Of a stretch of DNA of 64,000 bases, positions 8,839 through 16,217 are shown in pieces; positions within the stretch are counted from its first letter, which is position 1; each line of letters starts with the position of its first letter. Source of the DNA: Komarekiella delphini-convector SJRDD-AB1 (GTDB lineage: Bacteria > Cyanobacteriota > Cyanobacteriia > Cyanobacteriales > Nostocaceae). The translations under genes and the position numbers were made by a program. The DNA lies in contig NZ_VJXY01000016.1 of the NCBI RefSeq assembly GCF_014831675.1, positions 59,994 to 123,993 of the forward strand. The letters run 5' to 3'. The notes beneath the pieces were generated by a model, which worked only from the letters and a program-made list of their open reading frames with translations, was not told the DNA's origin and ran no database searches.

Positions 8839-9201
8839 ATGAAGTTTTTGGCAGATATGGGAATTTCACTACGCACTGTATCTTGGTTGCGTGGTGATGG
8901 TTATGATGTCGTGCATTTGCGGGATGAAGGCTTGCAAAGACTACCCGATAATGAGATTTTAATTAAAGCCCGTACAGAAGGGAGAATTTTATTAACTATA
9001 GATTTAGATTTTGCTCAACTTTTAGCCGTCAGTGGGGATAGTTTACCCAGTGTCATTTTGTTTAGGTTAGGGAATGATAACTATGATGCAATTAATGAAC
9101 GTTTGACAACTGTTTTGAGTGAATGTCAGAAAGATTTAGAGGTAGGGGCAATTGTTTCTGTAAGTAATGAAACTTTCCGGGTGAGGCGATTGCCCATATA
9201 A
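8839..9201 (+). CDS. DUF5615 family PIN-like toxin, copy 2
   Basis: 120 aa. Start ATG 8839 (MKFLADMGIS) is chosen over an in-frame GTG at 8788, because the latter would overlap most of the antitoxin C-terminus and adds residues unlike the family. Active-site-like motifs are FLADMGIS, LPDNEIL and LLTIDLDFAQL, which provide the acidic residues of the PIN fold. Presumed ribonuclease toxin neutralised by the product of 8600-8830. Confidence 0.88.
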   Translation: MKFLADMGISLRTVSWLRGDGYDVVHLRDEGLQRLPDNEILIKARTEGRILLTIDLDFAQLLAVSGDSLPSVILFRLGNDNYDAINERLTTVLSECQKDLEVGAIVSVSNETFRVRRLPI

Positions 9202-9208
9202 GTAAAAA

Positions 9209-9267
9209 GTGGATTTTATTTTAGGCGATCGCTTGTAGATTTACATTCTAAAGTAGAGCGTAAACGC
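9209..9267 (+). repeat. Remnant copy of the 3' end of a copy-3-type toxin plus its downstream sequence
   Basis: These 59 nt match 10049-10107 at about 49 positions without gaps. In the frame of the copy-3 toxin, whose end is WIPF-stop, this stretch reads WILF-stop. It lies just after the stop of toxin copy 2, so it looks like the leftover tail of a related toxin gene. Confidence 0.65.
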
Positions 9268-9375
9268 AAAGTGGCGAAACACCATCATTCAACGAGGAAT
9301 CAATTTTTTAACGTAACATTAAACTTGGCTTGGACGCGAGATAATATAGCTATAAACTCCATTCGGGGTAGACCA

Positions 9376-9708
9376 ATGCAACTAGAAGATTATTTTGACT
9401 TTTTATCAGCCGATGATATTCGCCTAAAAGGACACCGCATTGGCATCGACAATGTACTTGATTATTACTTGGAAGGATATACGCCGGAAGAAATTGCTGC
9501 TAATCTACCTAGTTTGAGTTTGGAGCAAATTCACGCTACTATTACTTACTATCTCCATAATCGCGCCAATATTGAAGCTTATTTGTCGCGTCTGGCAACA
9601 TGGCGTGAACAGCGTTATCAAAAATCGGTTGCAAATCCTTCATCCCTGGTACAACGCCTGAGAATCTTAAAAGCTCAAAGAAACGAACGTCAGGTAAATG
9701 CTTTGTGA
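9376..9708 (+). CDS. DUF433 family antitoxin, copy 3
   Basis: 110 aa starting MQLEDYFDFLSADDIRLKG. ATG 9376 is chosen rather than the upstream frame extension from 9271, whose 35 residues have no counterpart in the homologous copy at 779-1129. Contains the winged-helix-like TPEEIAANLPSLSLEQIHA. The gene ends in the ATGA-like overlap GTGA with the toxin, so the two are translationally coupled. Confidence 0.85.
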   Translation: MQLEDYFDFLSADDIRLKGHRIGIDNVLDYYLEGYTPEEIAANLPSLSLEQIHATITYYLHNRANIEAYLSRLATWREQRYQKSVANPSSLVQRLRILKAQRNERQVNAL

Positions 9709-10064
9709 AGGTTCGTTTTTTGCTCGATGAAAATTTGTCACCCCGTCTGAAAATAGCTGTTCTCCGTCTTAATCCTGGGATAGATATTTTGCGTGTAGGC
9801 GAAAATAATGCATCAGCATTGGGAACTTTAGACCCTGATGTGTTGCGTTATCTGCAATTATCTCAACGGCTATTGGTAACAGATAACCGTGCTAGCATGC
9901 CAGCACATCTAGAAGCACATTGGGCAGAAGGTGGACATATTTGGGGATTATTTTGGCTGCGTCCTAGAATACCAATCGGACAATTAGCACAAGAACTTTT
10001 GTTAATTTGGGAGACGACCGAAGCAGAAGAATGGATAGATCAGTTGGAGTGGATTCCATTTTAG
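9705..10064 (+). CDS. DUF5615 family PIN-like toxin, copy 3
   Basis: 119 aa from GTG 9705, which overlaps the antitoxin stop by 4 nt. Motifs VRFLLDENLSP, GTLDPDVLR and LLVTDNRASMP hold the conserved acidic positions. Intact homologue of the toxin at 1107-1466. Predicted RNase toxin of a type II pair. Confidence 0.87.
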   Translation: MKVRFLLDENLSPRLKIAVLRLNPGIDILRVGENNASALGTLDPDVLRYLQLSQRLLVTDNRASMPAHLEAHWAEGGHIWGLFWLRPRIPIGQLAQELLLIWETTEAEEWIDQLEWIPF

Positions 10065-10497
10065 GCGATCGCTTGTAAGTTTACAATCAAAAGGGGAGCG
10101 TTAGCGCAGCTTACCAAAGGTATCGTCTTTACAACACATCATTTAAGCTTCAGAACTCGACACTCCGAGATCAAAACCCGGAACTTTGTCACTTTTAACT
10201 CGAAACTTGAGCTTCAGAACTCGACAGTTTTCACTTTGAACTCGACAGTTCTTACTTTGAACTCGACAGTTCTTACTTTGAACTCGAAGCTTGAGCTTCA
10301 GAACTCGACAATTCTCACTTTGAATTCAACAGTTCTCACTTTGAACTCGACAGTTCTTACTTTGAACTCGACAGTTCTTACTTTGAACTCTAAACTGTGA
10401 GATCAAAACATGAAATTTGTTGCTTGGAACTTCAACAGCCAAATTTTAGCGATCGCGCTTTTCAGTTTTATCACGGTACGCTTTGCACAAAATTAGC
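10065..10497. other. Gene-free region with repeats
   Basis: Holds the second copy of the 59-nt repeat (10049-10107), then the 21-bp tandem array (10196-10405), then a short AT-rich stretch with a HIP1-like GCGATCGCG near 10450. No gene is supported. Confidence 0.6.
10196..10405. repeat. 21-bp tandem array with GAACTCG core (ten units)
   Basis: The core GAACTCG or a one-to-two-base variant recurs at 10196 (variant), 10217, 10238, 10259, 10280, 10301, 10322 (variant), 10343, 10364 and 10385, exactly 21 nt apart each time. The typical unit is GAACTCGACAGTTCTTACTT plus T. The 21-nt period is two helical turns, putting every core on the same face of the DNA. Confidence 0.9.
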
Positions 10498-12717
10498 TTA
10501 TTCTGGATTTGGGGAGAGGCGATCGCGAAGATTTGCCAAATTCTCACAACACTTCATAGTCGAAGGATGATCTACCCCTAACCGACGCTCAAAAATATCT
10601 AACGCTTGCAGGTACAACGGTTCAGCTTTGCTGTAACTTCTTTGGGAGTAGTAGAACTTCGCTAGGTTGTTGAGGCTAACTGCAACGTCGGGATGTTCCT
10701 CACCCAACAGGCGTTGTCTTAGTTCTAAAGCTTGTAGGTAAAAGGGTTCGGCTTCAGTGTAACGTCCTTGGGAAGAGTAGAGTACCGCCAAGTTATTGCG
10801 GTTAGTTGCAACAAGAGGATGTTCTTCACCCAACAGGTGTTGCCACAGTTTCAAAGCTTGTAGGTACAGGGGTTCGGCTTCGCTGTAATTTCCTTCGGAG
10901 TAGTAGACAAACGCCAGGTTGTTGAGGCTAGCTGCAACATCAGGATGTTCTTCACCTAGCAGACGTTGCCTCATTTCCAAAGCTTGTTGGTACAATGATT
11001 CGGCTTCGCCGTAATTTCCTTGGAAGCAGTAGAGTGATGCCAGGTTGTTGAGGCTAGCTGCAACATCAGGATTTTCCTCACCCAGCAAACGTTGCCTCAT
11101 TTGCAAAGCTTGCAGCAACAACGGTTCAGCTTGGCTATAATCTCCTTGGGACTTATAGAGTTCCGCTAGGTTGTTAAGGCTAAGTGCAACATGAAGATGT
11201 TCTTCTCCCAGCAAACGTTGCCTCATTTGCAAAGCTTGCAGTAACAACGGTTCAGCTTGTGTGTACCGTCCTTGGGAGTCGTAGAGATACGCCAGGTTAT
11301 CCAGGCTAGCGGCGACATTGGTATCTTCCTCTCCTAGCAGGTGTCGCCTTATTTGCAAAGCTTGCAGTAACAACGGTTCAGCTTGTGTGTACCGTCCTTG
11401 GGATTCGTAGAGTAACCCCAAGTAATCGAGGCTAAGTGCAAAATCAGGATGTTCCTCTCCTAAGCGCTTTTTAGTTACTTCTAGACATTGCTCAACCCAA
11501 GGTTCTGCCTGGTCATACAACCCTTGAGCATTGTAGAATTTAGCATTCCCCTCGAAAGCCCAGGTTAAATCTTCATCGCTAACGTGTTGAATCAAATTCT
11601 TAGCTACTTCTGCTAAATGAGGCATAACAGAGGAAACAGCAGTGATTTGCTTAAGGGTGAGGGTGTCAGGAATCTTTTTAGCAACTACTACCATTACCCG
11701 GCAAAGCGATCGCTTTAATTCCTCCCCCTTGTCTAAACCTGTAAGCTTATATTGAAAAAACTCCCGTAGCAGTGGATGCAGTTGATAAATTCCCTCACCT
11801 TTGCGTTGAACTAAATGCAGATTCAACAAGGTATCATCTCTAATTTCTTCTAAATCTTCGACATCTTCCTCTGGTAAACACTGTTCCACCAACTTCCAAG
11901 CTATGGGTGCGGCGGCAAATAAACTCAACAAACAACCCAATTGCTTATCATCTTCCTCTAATTCCTGCCAACTCAACTCAAAGGCTGCTAACACACCTCG
12001 TTGTGCTGTCATGTCAGCTTCCGACTTAGATTTAGAGAGGGAACACTCATCTAGTCGCTTGTTCTCCAACCGCCGCAACATTTCTGCTAAAGATAAATCC
12101 TGTTTCCGCGCCAGATAGCGCCCTACTAATTCCACACCCAAAGGTAAATATCCCAGCCATTCACACAACTGATTTGCTAAAGCTAATTCTTTTTCAATTC
12201 GCCCCGGTGTTTCTTTCAGTAAAGACTTTAATAACTCCAGCGCCGCCTCTGGTTGCAACACATCCAAAAATAACTGTGCAATACGTCCCAACTTCTGGCG
12301 TGTAGTCATCAACACTTTAAACCGAGAAGGTAGCGACTGTAAGTAAGGCTTGACTTGCTCGTAGTCGCTGACATCATCCAACACTAGCAGCACATCACCT
12401 TCACGCCAACGCCGCCAGCAATATTGCACTTGCGCGAGTAAATCAAAATCTTCTGGCGGCTTTAAATCAAGCTGCGTTCTGGCAAACTGCACAACTTGAA
12501 TGCCCACATCCCCAGTTTTTGGAAGCAACCAGCAAAGTCCACCGTTGTATGTTTCGCGGTGCTGGATGGCATATTGCAGGGCGAGTTCTGTTTTACCAAC
12601 TCCACCCATACCAGCGATCGCTGCAATGGCAACTTGTTTATTATCCTGCAAAAGTTGGTGCAGTTTTTGCAATTCTTCCTTACGCCCGACAAAATCAACT
12701 ACCCCACTCAGGGGCAA
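10498..12717 (-). CDS. NB-ARC/TPR (STAND, NLR-like) protein, NTPase and repeat part
   Basis: 739 aa in this frame. Residues about 5-300 form an NB-ARC NTPase: FVGRKEEL entry, Walker A GMGGVGKTEL, Walker B LLVLDDV, sensor TTR. From about residue 390 come eight to nine kinesin-light-chain-type TPRs (YTQAEPLLLQALQ...LLGEEHPDVAASLNNLA). Such proteins are signal-sensing switches; in bacteria several are anti-phage. The nominal start is a TTG at 12717. Upstream the same frame runs on through LKSPEGERVKLNPPTGIPQN to a TGA at 12778-12780 and then into the frame of the gene at 12778-13167, so this is very likely one gene cut by a stop. Confidence 0.85.
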   Translation of the reverse strand: MPLSGVVDFVGRKEELQKLHQLLQDNKQVAIAAIAGMGGVGKTELALQYAIQHRETYNGGLCWLLPKTGDVGIQVVQFARTQLDLKPPEDFDLLAQVQYCWRRWREGDVLLVLDDVSDYEQVKPYLQSLPSRFKVLMTTRQKLGRIAQLFLDVLQPEAALELLKSLLKETPGRIEKELALANQLCEWLGYLPLGVELVGRYLARKQDLSLAEMLRRLENKRLDECSLSKSKSEADMTAQRGVLAAFELSWQELEEDDKQLGCLLSLFAAAPIAWKLVEQCLPEEDVEDLEEIRDDTLLNLHLVQRKGEGIYQLHPLLREFFQYKLTGLDKGEELKRSLCRVMVVVAKKIPDTLTLKQITAVSSVMPHLAEVAKNLIQHVSDEDLTWAFEGNAKFYNAQGLYDQAEPWVEQCLEVTKKRLGEEHPDFALSLDYLGLLYESQGRYTQAEPLLLQALQIRRHLLGEEDTNVAASLDNLAYLYDSQGRYTQAEPLLLQALQMRQRLLGEEHLHVALSLNNLAELYKSQGDYSQAEPLLLQALQMRQRLLGEENPDVAASLNNLASLYCFQGNYGEAESLYQQALEMRQRLLGEEHPDVAASLNNLAFVYYSEGNYSEAEPLYLQALKLWQHLLGEEHPLVATNRNNLAVLYSSQGRYTEAEPFYLQALELRQRLLGEEHPDVAVSLNNLAKFYYSQRSYSKAEPLYLQALDIFERRLGVDHPSTMKCCENLANLRDRLSPNPE

Positions 12718-12777
12718 ATTTTGCGGTATTCCAGTAGGGGGATTTAACTTTACCCGTTCCCCTTCAGGCGACTTTAG

Positions 12778-13167
12778 TCAGAAATTAAAGGTTTGATTGC
12801 GGTTGTCATTAGCAACATTCCCGACATTCCCACCATAATTTTTATCAACTGTGTTCGTAAAATTCTGGATGATAGAAGGTTGAGATTTAACAGTATCCGC
12901 CAAAGCCTCTACAGCTTGAGCAATTTCAGGGTCTTTGTTTGCCACTTCTTCTACCTGCTCAACCAGAGAAGCTTGACCATAATCTAGCGGTTGTGTTTGA
13001 GCTAGTTCTATAGCACTCGCCGTGTTGGGTGCTTTGCGCTTCAGCAGTGATAATAATTTACCGCCTTGCTCTAAAGCCTTTTCGCCCAGGATTTCACCAG
13101 TTTTTTCAAAAGCTTTGGTGATGACCAAGGTTGCGATCGCTGCTGCTGTTAGTGATACTGGCTCCAT
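12778..13167 (-). CDS. N-terminal effector-associated part of the split STAND gene
   Basis: 129 aa from ATG 13167 (MEPVSLTAAAIATLVITKAF); a GTG six codons earlier is also in frame. The first 25 residues are hydrophobic or amphipathic, followed by a charged helical region and an Asn/Gly-rich tail ending NDNRNQTFNF-stop. This is the usual N-terminal module seen in front of NB-ARC/TPR proteins of Nostocales. The TGA stop at 12778-12780 is in the same frame as the NB-ARC part. It may be made as a separate small protein or be a truncated remnant. Confidence 0.7.
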   Translation of the reverse strand: MEPVSLTAAAIATLVITKAFEKTGEILGEKALEQGGKLLSLLKRKAPNTASAIELAQTQPLDYGQASLVEQVEEVANKDPEIAQAVEALADTVKSQPSIIQNFTNTVDKNYGGNVGNVANDNRNQTFNF

Positions 13168-13197
13168 AAGTTTGCCAAAATACACAAGATTTTACTT

Positions 13198-13287
13198 ATG
13201 GTTCTCAGTCTAACAGTCTCTAAACAGTTAAATAAAGAGCAAATAGCAGAAGAAATTATAAAACAATTTAAGGGACGACTTCTATAG
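13198..13287 (+). CDS. Possible 29-aa small ORF or gene tail
   Basis: ATG 13198 to TAG 13287 encodes a 29-aa helical, lysine-rich peptide (SKQLNKEQIAEEIIKQFKG in its middle) whose composition looks coding. It is divergent from the STAND gene. No ribosome-binding site is obvious, and it may be the C-terminal remnant of a lost gene. Confidence 0.25.
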   Translation: MVLSLTVSKQLNKEQIAEEIIKQFKGRLL

Positions 13288-13300
13288 GTGAAATCGTCCC
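13272..13300 (-). terminator. Candidate terminator of the Tudor-like gene
   Basis: GGGACGA (13272-13278) pairs with TCGTCCC (13294-13300) across a 15-nt loop. It lies 28 nt past the stop of the minus-strand gene at 13328-13717. Only a weak T-tract follows on the minus strand. Confidence 0.45.
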
Positions 13301-13327
13301 TCTCAACTTTTAAAAGTGAAATATTAC

Positions 13328-13717
13328 TTATCTGCTTACCCTTGCAGGTTCAACCCACTCATCCCAAGAGCTATCGTAGCCATCATAAGTAATTTTATAA
13401 AGTTTTTTACTAACTTCTAAAACTCGCCCTTGATACCATTTACCTCTCCACAAAATTCTTACTGAATCTCCCTTTTTAAAGGATGCCCGGAAACGTGCAG
13501 TTTCAACCCATTCATTCCAGGAGCTATCATAACCATCGTAGGTAATATAGCACTTGTTAACATCAACATTAAGTACCGTTGCTGGATACCATCTTCCTTT
13601 CCAAAGAACCTCAGCTTTTTGTCCCACAGAACATAGTGAAGCAGCGAAAGCACTGGGAATTAATGTTCCTACCCAGGTTGCCATGAAAATCCCAGCAAAC
13701 AGTAAGTTCTTTTTCAT
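13328..13717 (-). CDS. Exported protein with two Tudor/agenet-like repeats
   Basis: 129 aa from ATG 13717 (MKKNLLFAGIF...), preferred to a start ten codons upstream because it yields a clean signal peptide ending PSAFA-AS. The mature part is two copies of a roughly 45-residue unit: VLWKGRWYPATVL...CYITYDGYDSSWNEWV and ILWRGKWYQGRVL...YKITYDGYDSSWDEWV. This is the Tudor-knot/agenet-like beta barrel pattern. In eukaryotes these bind methylated peptides; the role of an exported bacterial form is unknown. The strong repeat similarity suggests internal duplication. Confidence 0.75.
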   Translation of the reverse strand: MKKNLLFAGIFMATWVGTLIPSAFAASLCSVGQKAEVLWKGRWYPATVLNVDVNKCYITYDGYDSSWNEWVETARFRASFKKGDSVRILWRGKWYQGRVLEVSKKLYKITYDGYDSSWDEWVEPARVSR

Positions 13718-14006
13718 TATTTTTTTATCCTTAATCGAGAAAATCAAATTTTAATGATGATTAATGGAAATCTAATTCAAAAATTGCCATTAACTCTCAC
13801 TATTTTTAGGGATTTAAATTAGCGATCGCCTCAGCAAAAATCACGATTTTACCGCGCAGTATGTGAAGATAGCGCTGTTCTGTTCCGCATTTAATTTAAA
13901 CACTAGTTTTTGATATTACTTATATTCATCTGCACTATATCGGTGATTAAAAAGTTTAATTTTACAATGTATTAATAATTCGTTAGCGATCGCAACCATG
14001 ATATGC

Positions 14007-14020
14007 AGTACAATTGTACT
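14007..14020. promoter_or_regulatory. LexA box (cyanobacterial type)
   Basis: AGTACAATTGTACT is a perfect 14-bp palindrome matching the cyanobacterial/Gram-positive LexA consensus RGTACNNNDGTWCB at every position. It is 43 nt before the ATG of the 463-aa gene and overlaps a TACTAT that could serve as a -10 element. Predicts LexA repression and possibly DNA-damage induction; in some cyanobacteria LexA has other roles. Confidence 0.65.
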
Positions 14021-14062
14021 ATAAAAAATATTTGACTTAACCTTTATCTGGAGGGTGGCAAT

Positions 14063-15454
14063 ATGACAAGTAATCAAATATCTCTGCTAGAACTTATCGA
14101 AATTTTTGCAGAATATCGCAATAACATCATCATCAATATTAAACACCTACAAGAACATTATCAAAGAACAAGTATTAAGCGAGTTAAAGGTGTTAGAGAT
14201 AAAAACGGGGAACTCATTCAGCCTTGGCTGCGAACAGAAAATATAGATAATGCCGAGTATGTTCGCATGGGTGAGTTTGAGTTTAATCGCAACACCGCAA
14301 CTATCAATATGCTCGTTAAACGTAAAGTCAAACTTGCCAAAATTGAAGACCAAACTCCTATTTTTGAAGTTGCAGGTTTGTTAGTAAATGACTTAGATAC
14401 CTTTAATAATTACACGATTGTAAGTGACGGAAAAATCAACGTAAAATCTTTAAAAGTTAAAATTAGTAGTAAAAACCTTTTTGAATTGCTCAAACAAAAA
14501 GGTGTAATAGATACAGAAGAATTCGATTTCTGTATTGAATATACCATCAAGCTAGATAACTTGCCACTTGTCCCTTTTGATAGACATTACAGCAATATTG
14601 ATGGTTTGTTCAATGAACTAGCAGAAATCAAAGTCCTTTCTAGTATTATTTCTGCTCACTTGAAAGGAGAGTCAGATGTATTTATACCAGCACAATTGGA
14701 TGAGTTAAAAAATCACTATGTTTCTAATAGCATCTACATCAACTTTCCTACAACCAACGAATACACTGACATCACAGAAGCTCTTGCTAATGGTACTCTT
14801 GATTCACGAGTAAGTTATAAAATAGACATTGGTAGCCAAGATATTCTCAACCTCAGTAAGTTACATTATGCGAACAAGTTCTTAAACAAAATGTATAGGC
14901 TTTATGACCAAGAAACTGGGGAGATTTTCACTAAATCTAGTTTTTATATAGCGTTCAATGAAAATTTTGCCTTGAGGCACAAGCTACTATCATCCCGTAT
15001 CAAGTTAGCTAAAGTCGATGAGTTCATGAAACGAATTTTTGATGAATTTTTGGGACTTGAAAAGAATGGCATTATTACAGATATTCTCGTAAAAGTTGGT
15101 GCTGAGAGTTTGGCACAATTATTGCAAGATAAATACACTGATAAGCAGTTCAGCAAACAGGAAATGATTGCAGCCTTAACAATGGCGAATACTAAGCTAG
15201 AGCAATATACAAAACAAATCTACCGGGATAAAATTTGTCCTTTGGTATTCTACATTGGTTCTACTGGATTGTTGCCAGATGAAATGGCAGTGAAAGCCAT
15301 GAATGCTGAGGAATTAGCTGCCAAATACCCCAATTTACAGTTTTCTAGAGACGAGAAAAAGGGAACATTTTTTGTAGTAGGCGATAGTATTATCAGCGTA
15401 TACGCAAAAACTGAGTATTACAGCAAAAAGATTGCTGTTAGTGTGGAAGCATAA
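14063..15454 (+). CDS. Hypothetical protein of unrecognised family, behind a LexA box
   Basis: 463 aa; no family recognised. CTGGAGGGTGG just before ATG 14063 is a strong ribosome-binding site. No signal peptide or membrane helix. The sequence is rich in Ile, Lys and Asn with AT-rich codons compared with neighbours such as the symporter, consistent with horizontal acquisition. Segments include DNAEYVRMGEFEFNRNTATI, a central YKIDIGSQDILNLSKLHYAN, and a C-terminal region with FYIGSTGLLPDEMAVKAMNA. Single gene with its own predicted LexA-controlled promoter; no partner on the same strand nearby. Confidence 0.7.
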   Translation: MTSNQISLLELIEIFAEYRNNIIINIKHLQEHYQRTSIKRVKGVRDKNGELIQPWLRTENIDNAEYVRMGEFEFNRNTATINMLVKRKVKLAKIEDQTPIFEVAGLLVNDLDTFNNYTIVSDGKINVKSLKVKISSKNLFELLKQKGVIDTEEFDFCIEYTIKLDNLPLVPFDRHYSNIDGLFNELAEIKVLSSIISAHLKGESDVFIPAQLDELKNHYVSNSIYINFPTTNEYTDITEALANGTLDSRVSYKIDIGSQDILNLSKLHYANKFLNKMYRLYDQETGEIFTKSSFYIAFNENFALRHKLLSSRIKLAKVDEFMKRIFDEFLGLEKNGIITDILVKVGAESLAQLLQDKYTDKQFSKQEMIAALTMANTKLEQYTKQIYRDKICPLVFYIGSTGLLPDEMAVKAMNAEELAAKYPNLQFSRDEKKGTFFVVGDSIISVYAKTEYYSKKIAVSVEA

Positions 15455-15488
15455 GATTTAAAAAGTCAAGTAAAAATACAAAATTGCT

Positions 15489-15621
15489 GAGAGGTTGTTT
15501 GAAAAGTAGTTACCTGTGATTTTAGGCACTTGTTGATCCCCCCTAACCCCCTTAAAAAGGGGGATTTAGGGGGATCTAGAACGTTTTGCTACCAACAAGA
15601 GGACTTTTCAAACATCCTCTG
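15489..15621. mobile_element. MITE-like element with terminal inverted repeats
   Basis: Left end GAGAGGTTGTTTGAAAAGT (15489-15507) is the inverse of ACTTTTCAAACATCCTCTG (15603-15621) with one mismatch. Inside is a second hairpin built on GATCCCCCCTAACCCCC and its complement GGGGGATTTAGGGGGATC. Farther out, ACAAAATTGCT (just left) and AGCAATTTTGT (near 15630-15645) also pair. No coding capacity, so movement would depend on a transposase elsewhere. Confidence 0.75.
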
Positions 15622-15953
15622 AGGTATTCTTAGCAATTTTGTACTTATATCAATATCCATTGCTTTCAATACCGCTTTATCGAGTTGCGAGAAATTCCGC
15701 AACGACAACATAATTTTATAAATGCGATCGCTTCTCACAATTGCAAAGTGTTACTGTCGAAAATGTGAAAGTGCGACAAACTGGGTAAAGTTGCTTTAGC
15801 CTCGCGATCGCTTTGAAAATACGCTTATTACTTAGTTATTTTTATTACTTTAACTATAAATATTATTTAGTAAATAATTAAAAAGTAACACATATTAAAC
15901 AGTATAATATCGGCTTCTTGGTATTATTTGTGATGCACTAACGATAAAAAACA
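15622..15953. other. Upstream region of the symporter operon
   Basis: No gene. Contains HIP1-type sites near 15725 and 15804 and an AT-rich stretch with TATAAT at 15903-15908, a plausible -10 about 45 nt before the DUF4212 start. Confidence 0.4.
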
Positions 15954-16208
15954 ATGGATGAACATCAACATCGCTCTTATTGGCGTGCTAATACTGCTTT
16001 AATTCGTAATCTTTTAATTGTCTGGGTACTAGTTTCCCTAGTTTTCAGTATTTTGTTGGTTCAACCATTGAATGCGGTACGTTTTTTTGGCGTACCGTTT
16101 GGCTTTTGGATGGCACAACAAGGATCAATTCTAATATTTGTGGCATTGATTTTCATTTATGCCTTCCAAATGGACAAGCTAGACCGCAAGTATAATCTCA
16201 AGAAGTGA
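15954..16208 (+). CDS. DUF4212 small membrane subunit of a sodium/solute symporter
   Basis: 84 aa with two transmembrane helices (LLIVWVLVSLVFSILLV and GSILIFVALIFIYAFQM), the N-terminal HRSYWRANTALI and the ending MDKLDRKYNLKK typical of DUF4212. These proteins are encoded directly before VC_2705-type symporters and are taken as their small subunit. Nine nt separate it from the next gene, so the two form an operon. Confidence 0.88.
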   Translation: MDEHQHRSYWRANTALIRNLLIVWVLVSLVFSILLVQPLNAVRFFGVPFGFWMAQQGSILIFVALIFIYAFQMDKLDRKYNLKK

Positions 16209-16217
16209 GGGAAAATC

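Noticed and set aside
9271-9375. N-terminal extension of the third antitoxin
   Set aside because: No counterpart in copy 1 and includes repeat DNA; ATG 9376 matches the family start.
12496-12796. Several plus-strand frames opposite the NB-ARC region
   Set aside because: Shadows of the P-loop region; composition is non-coding.
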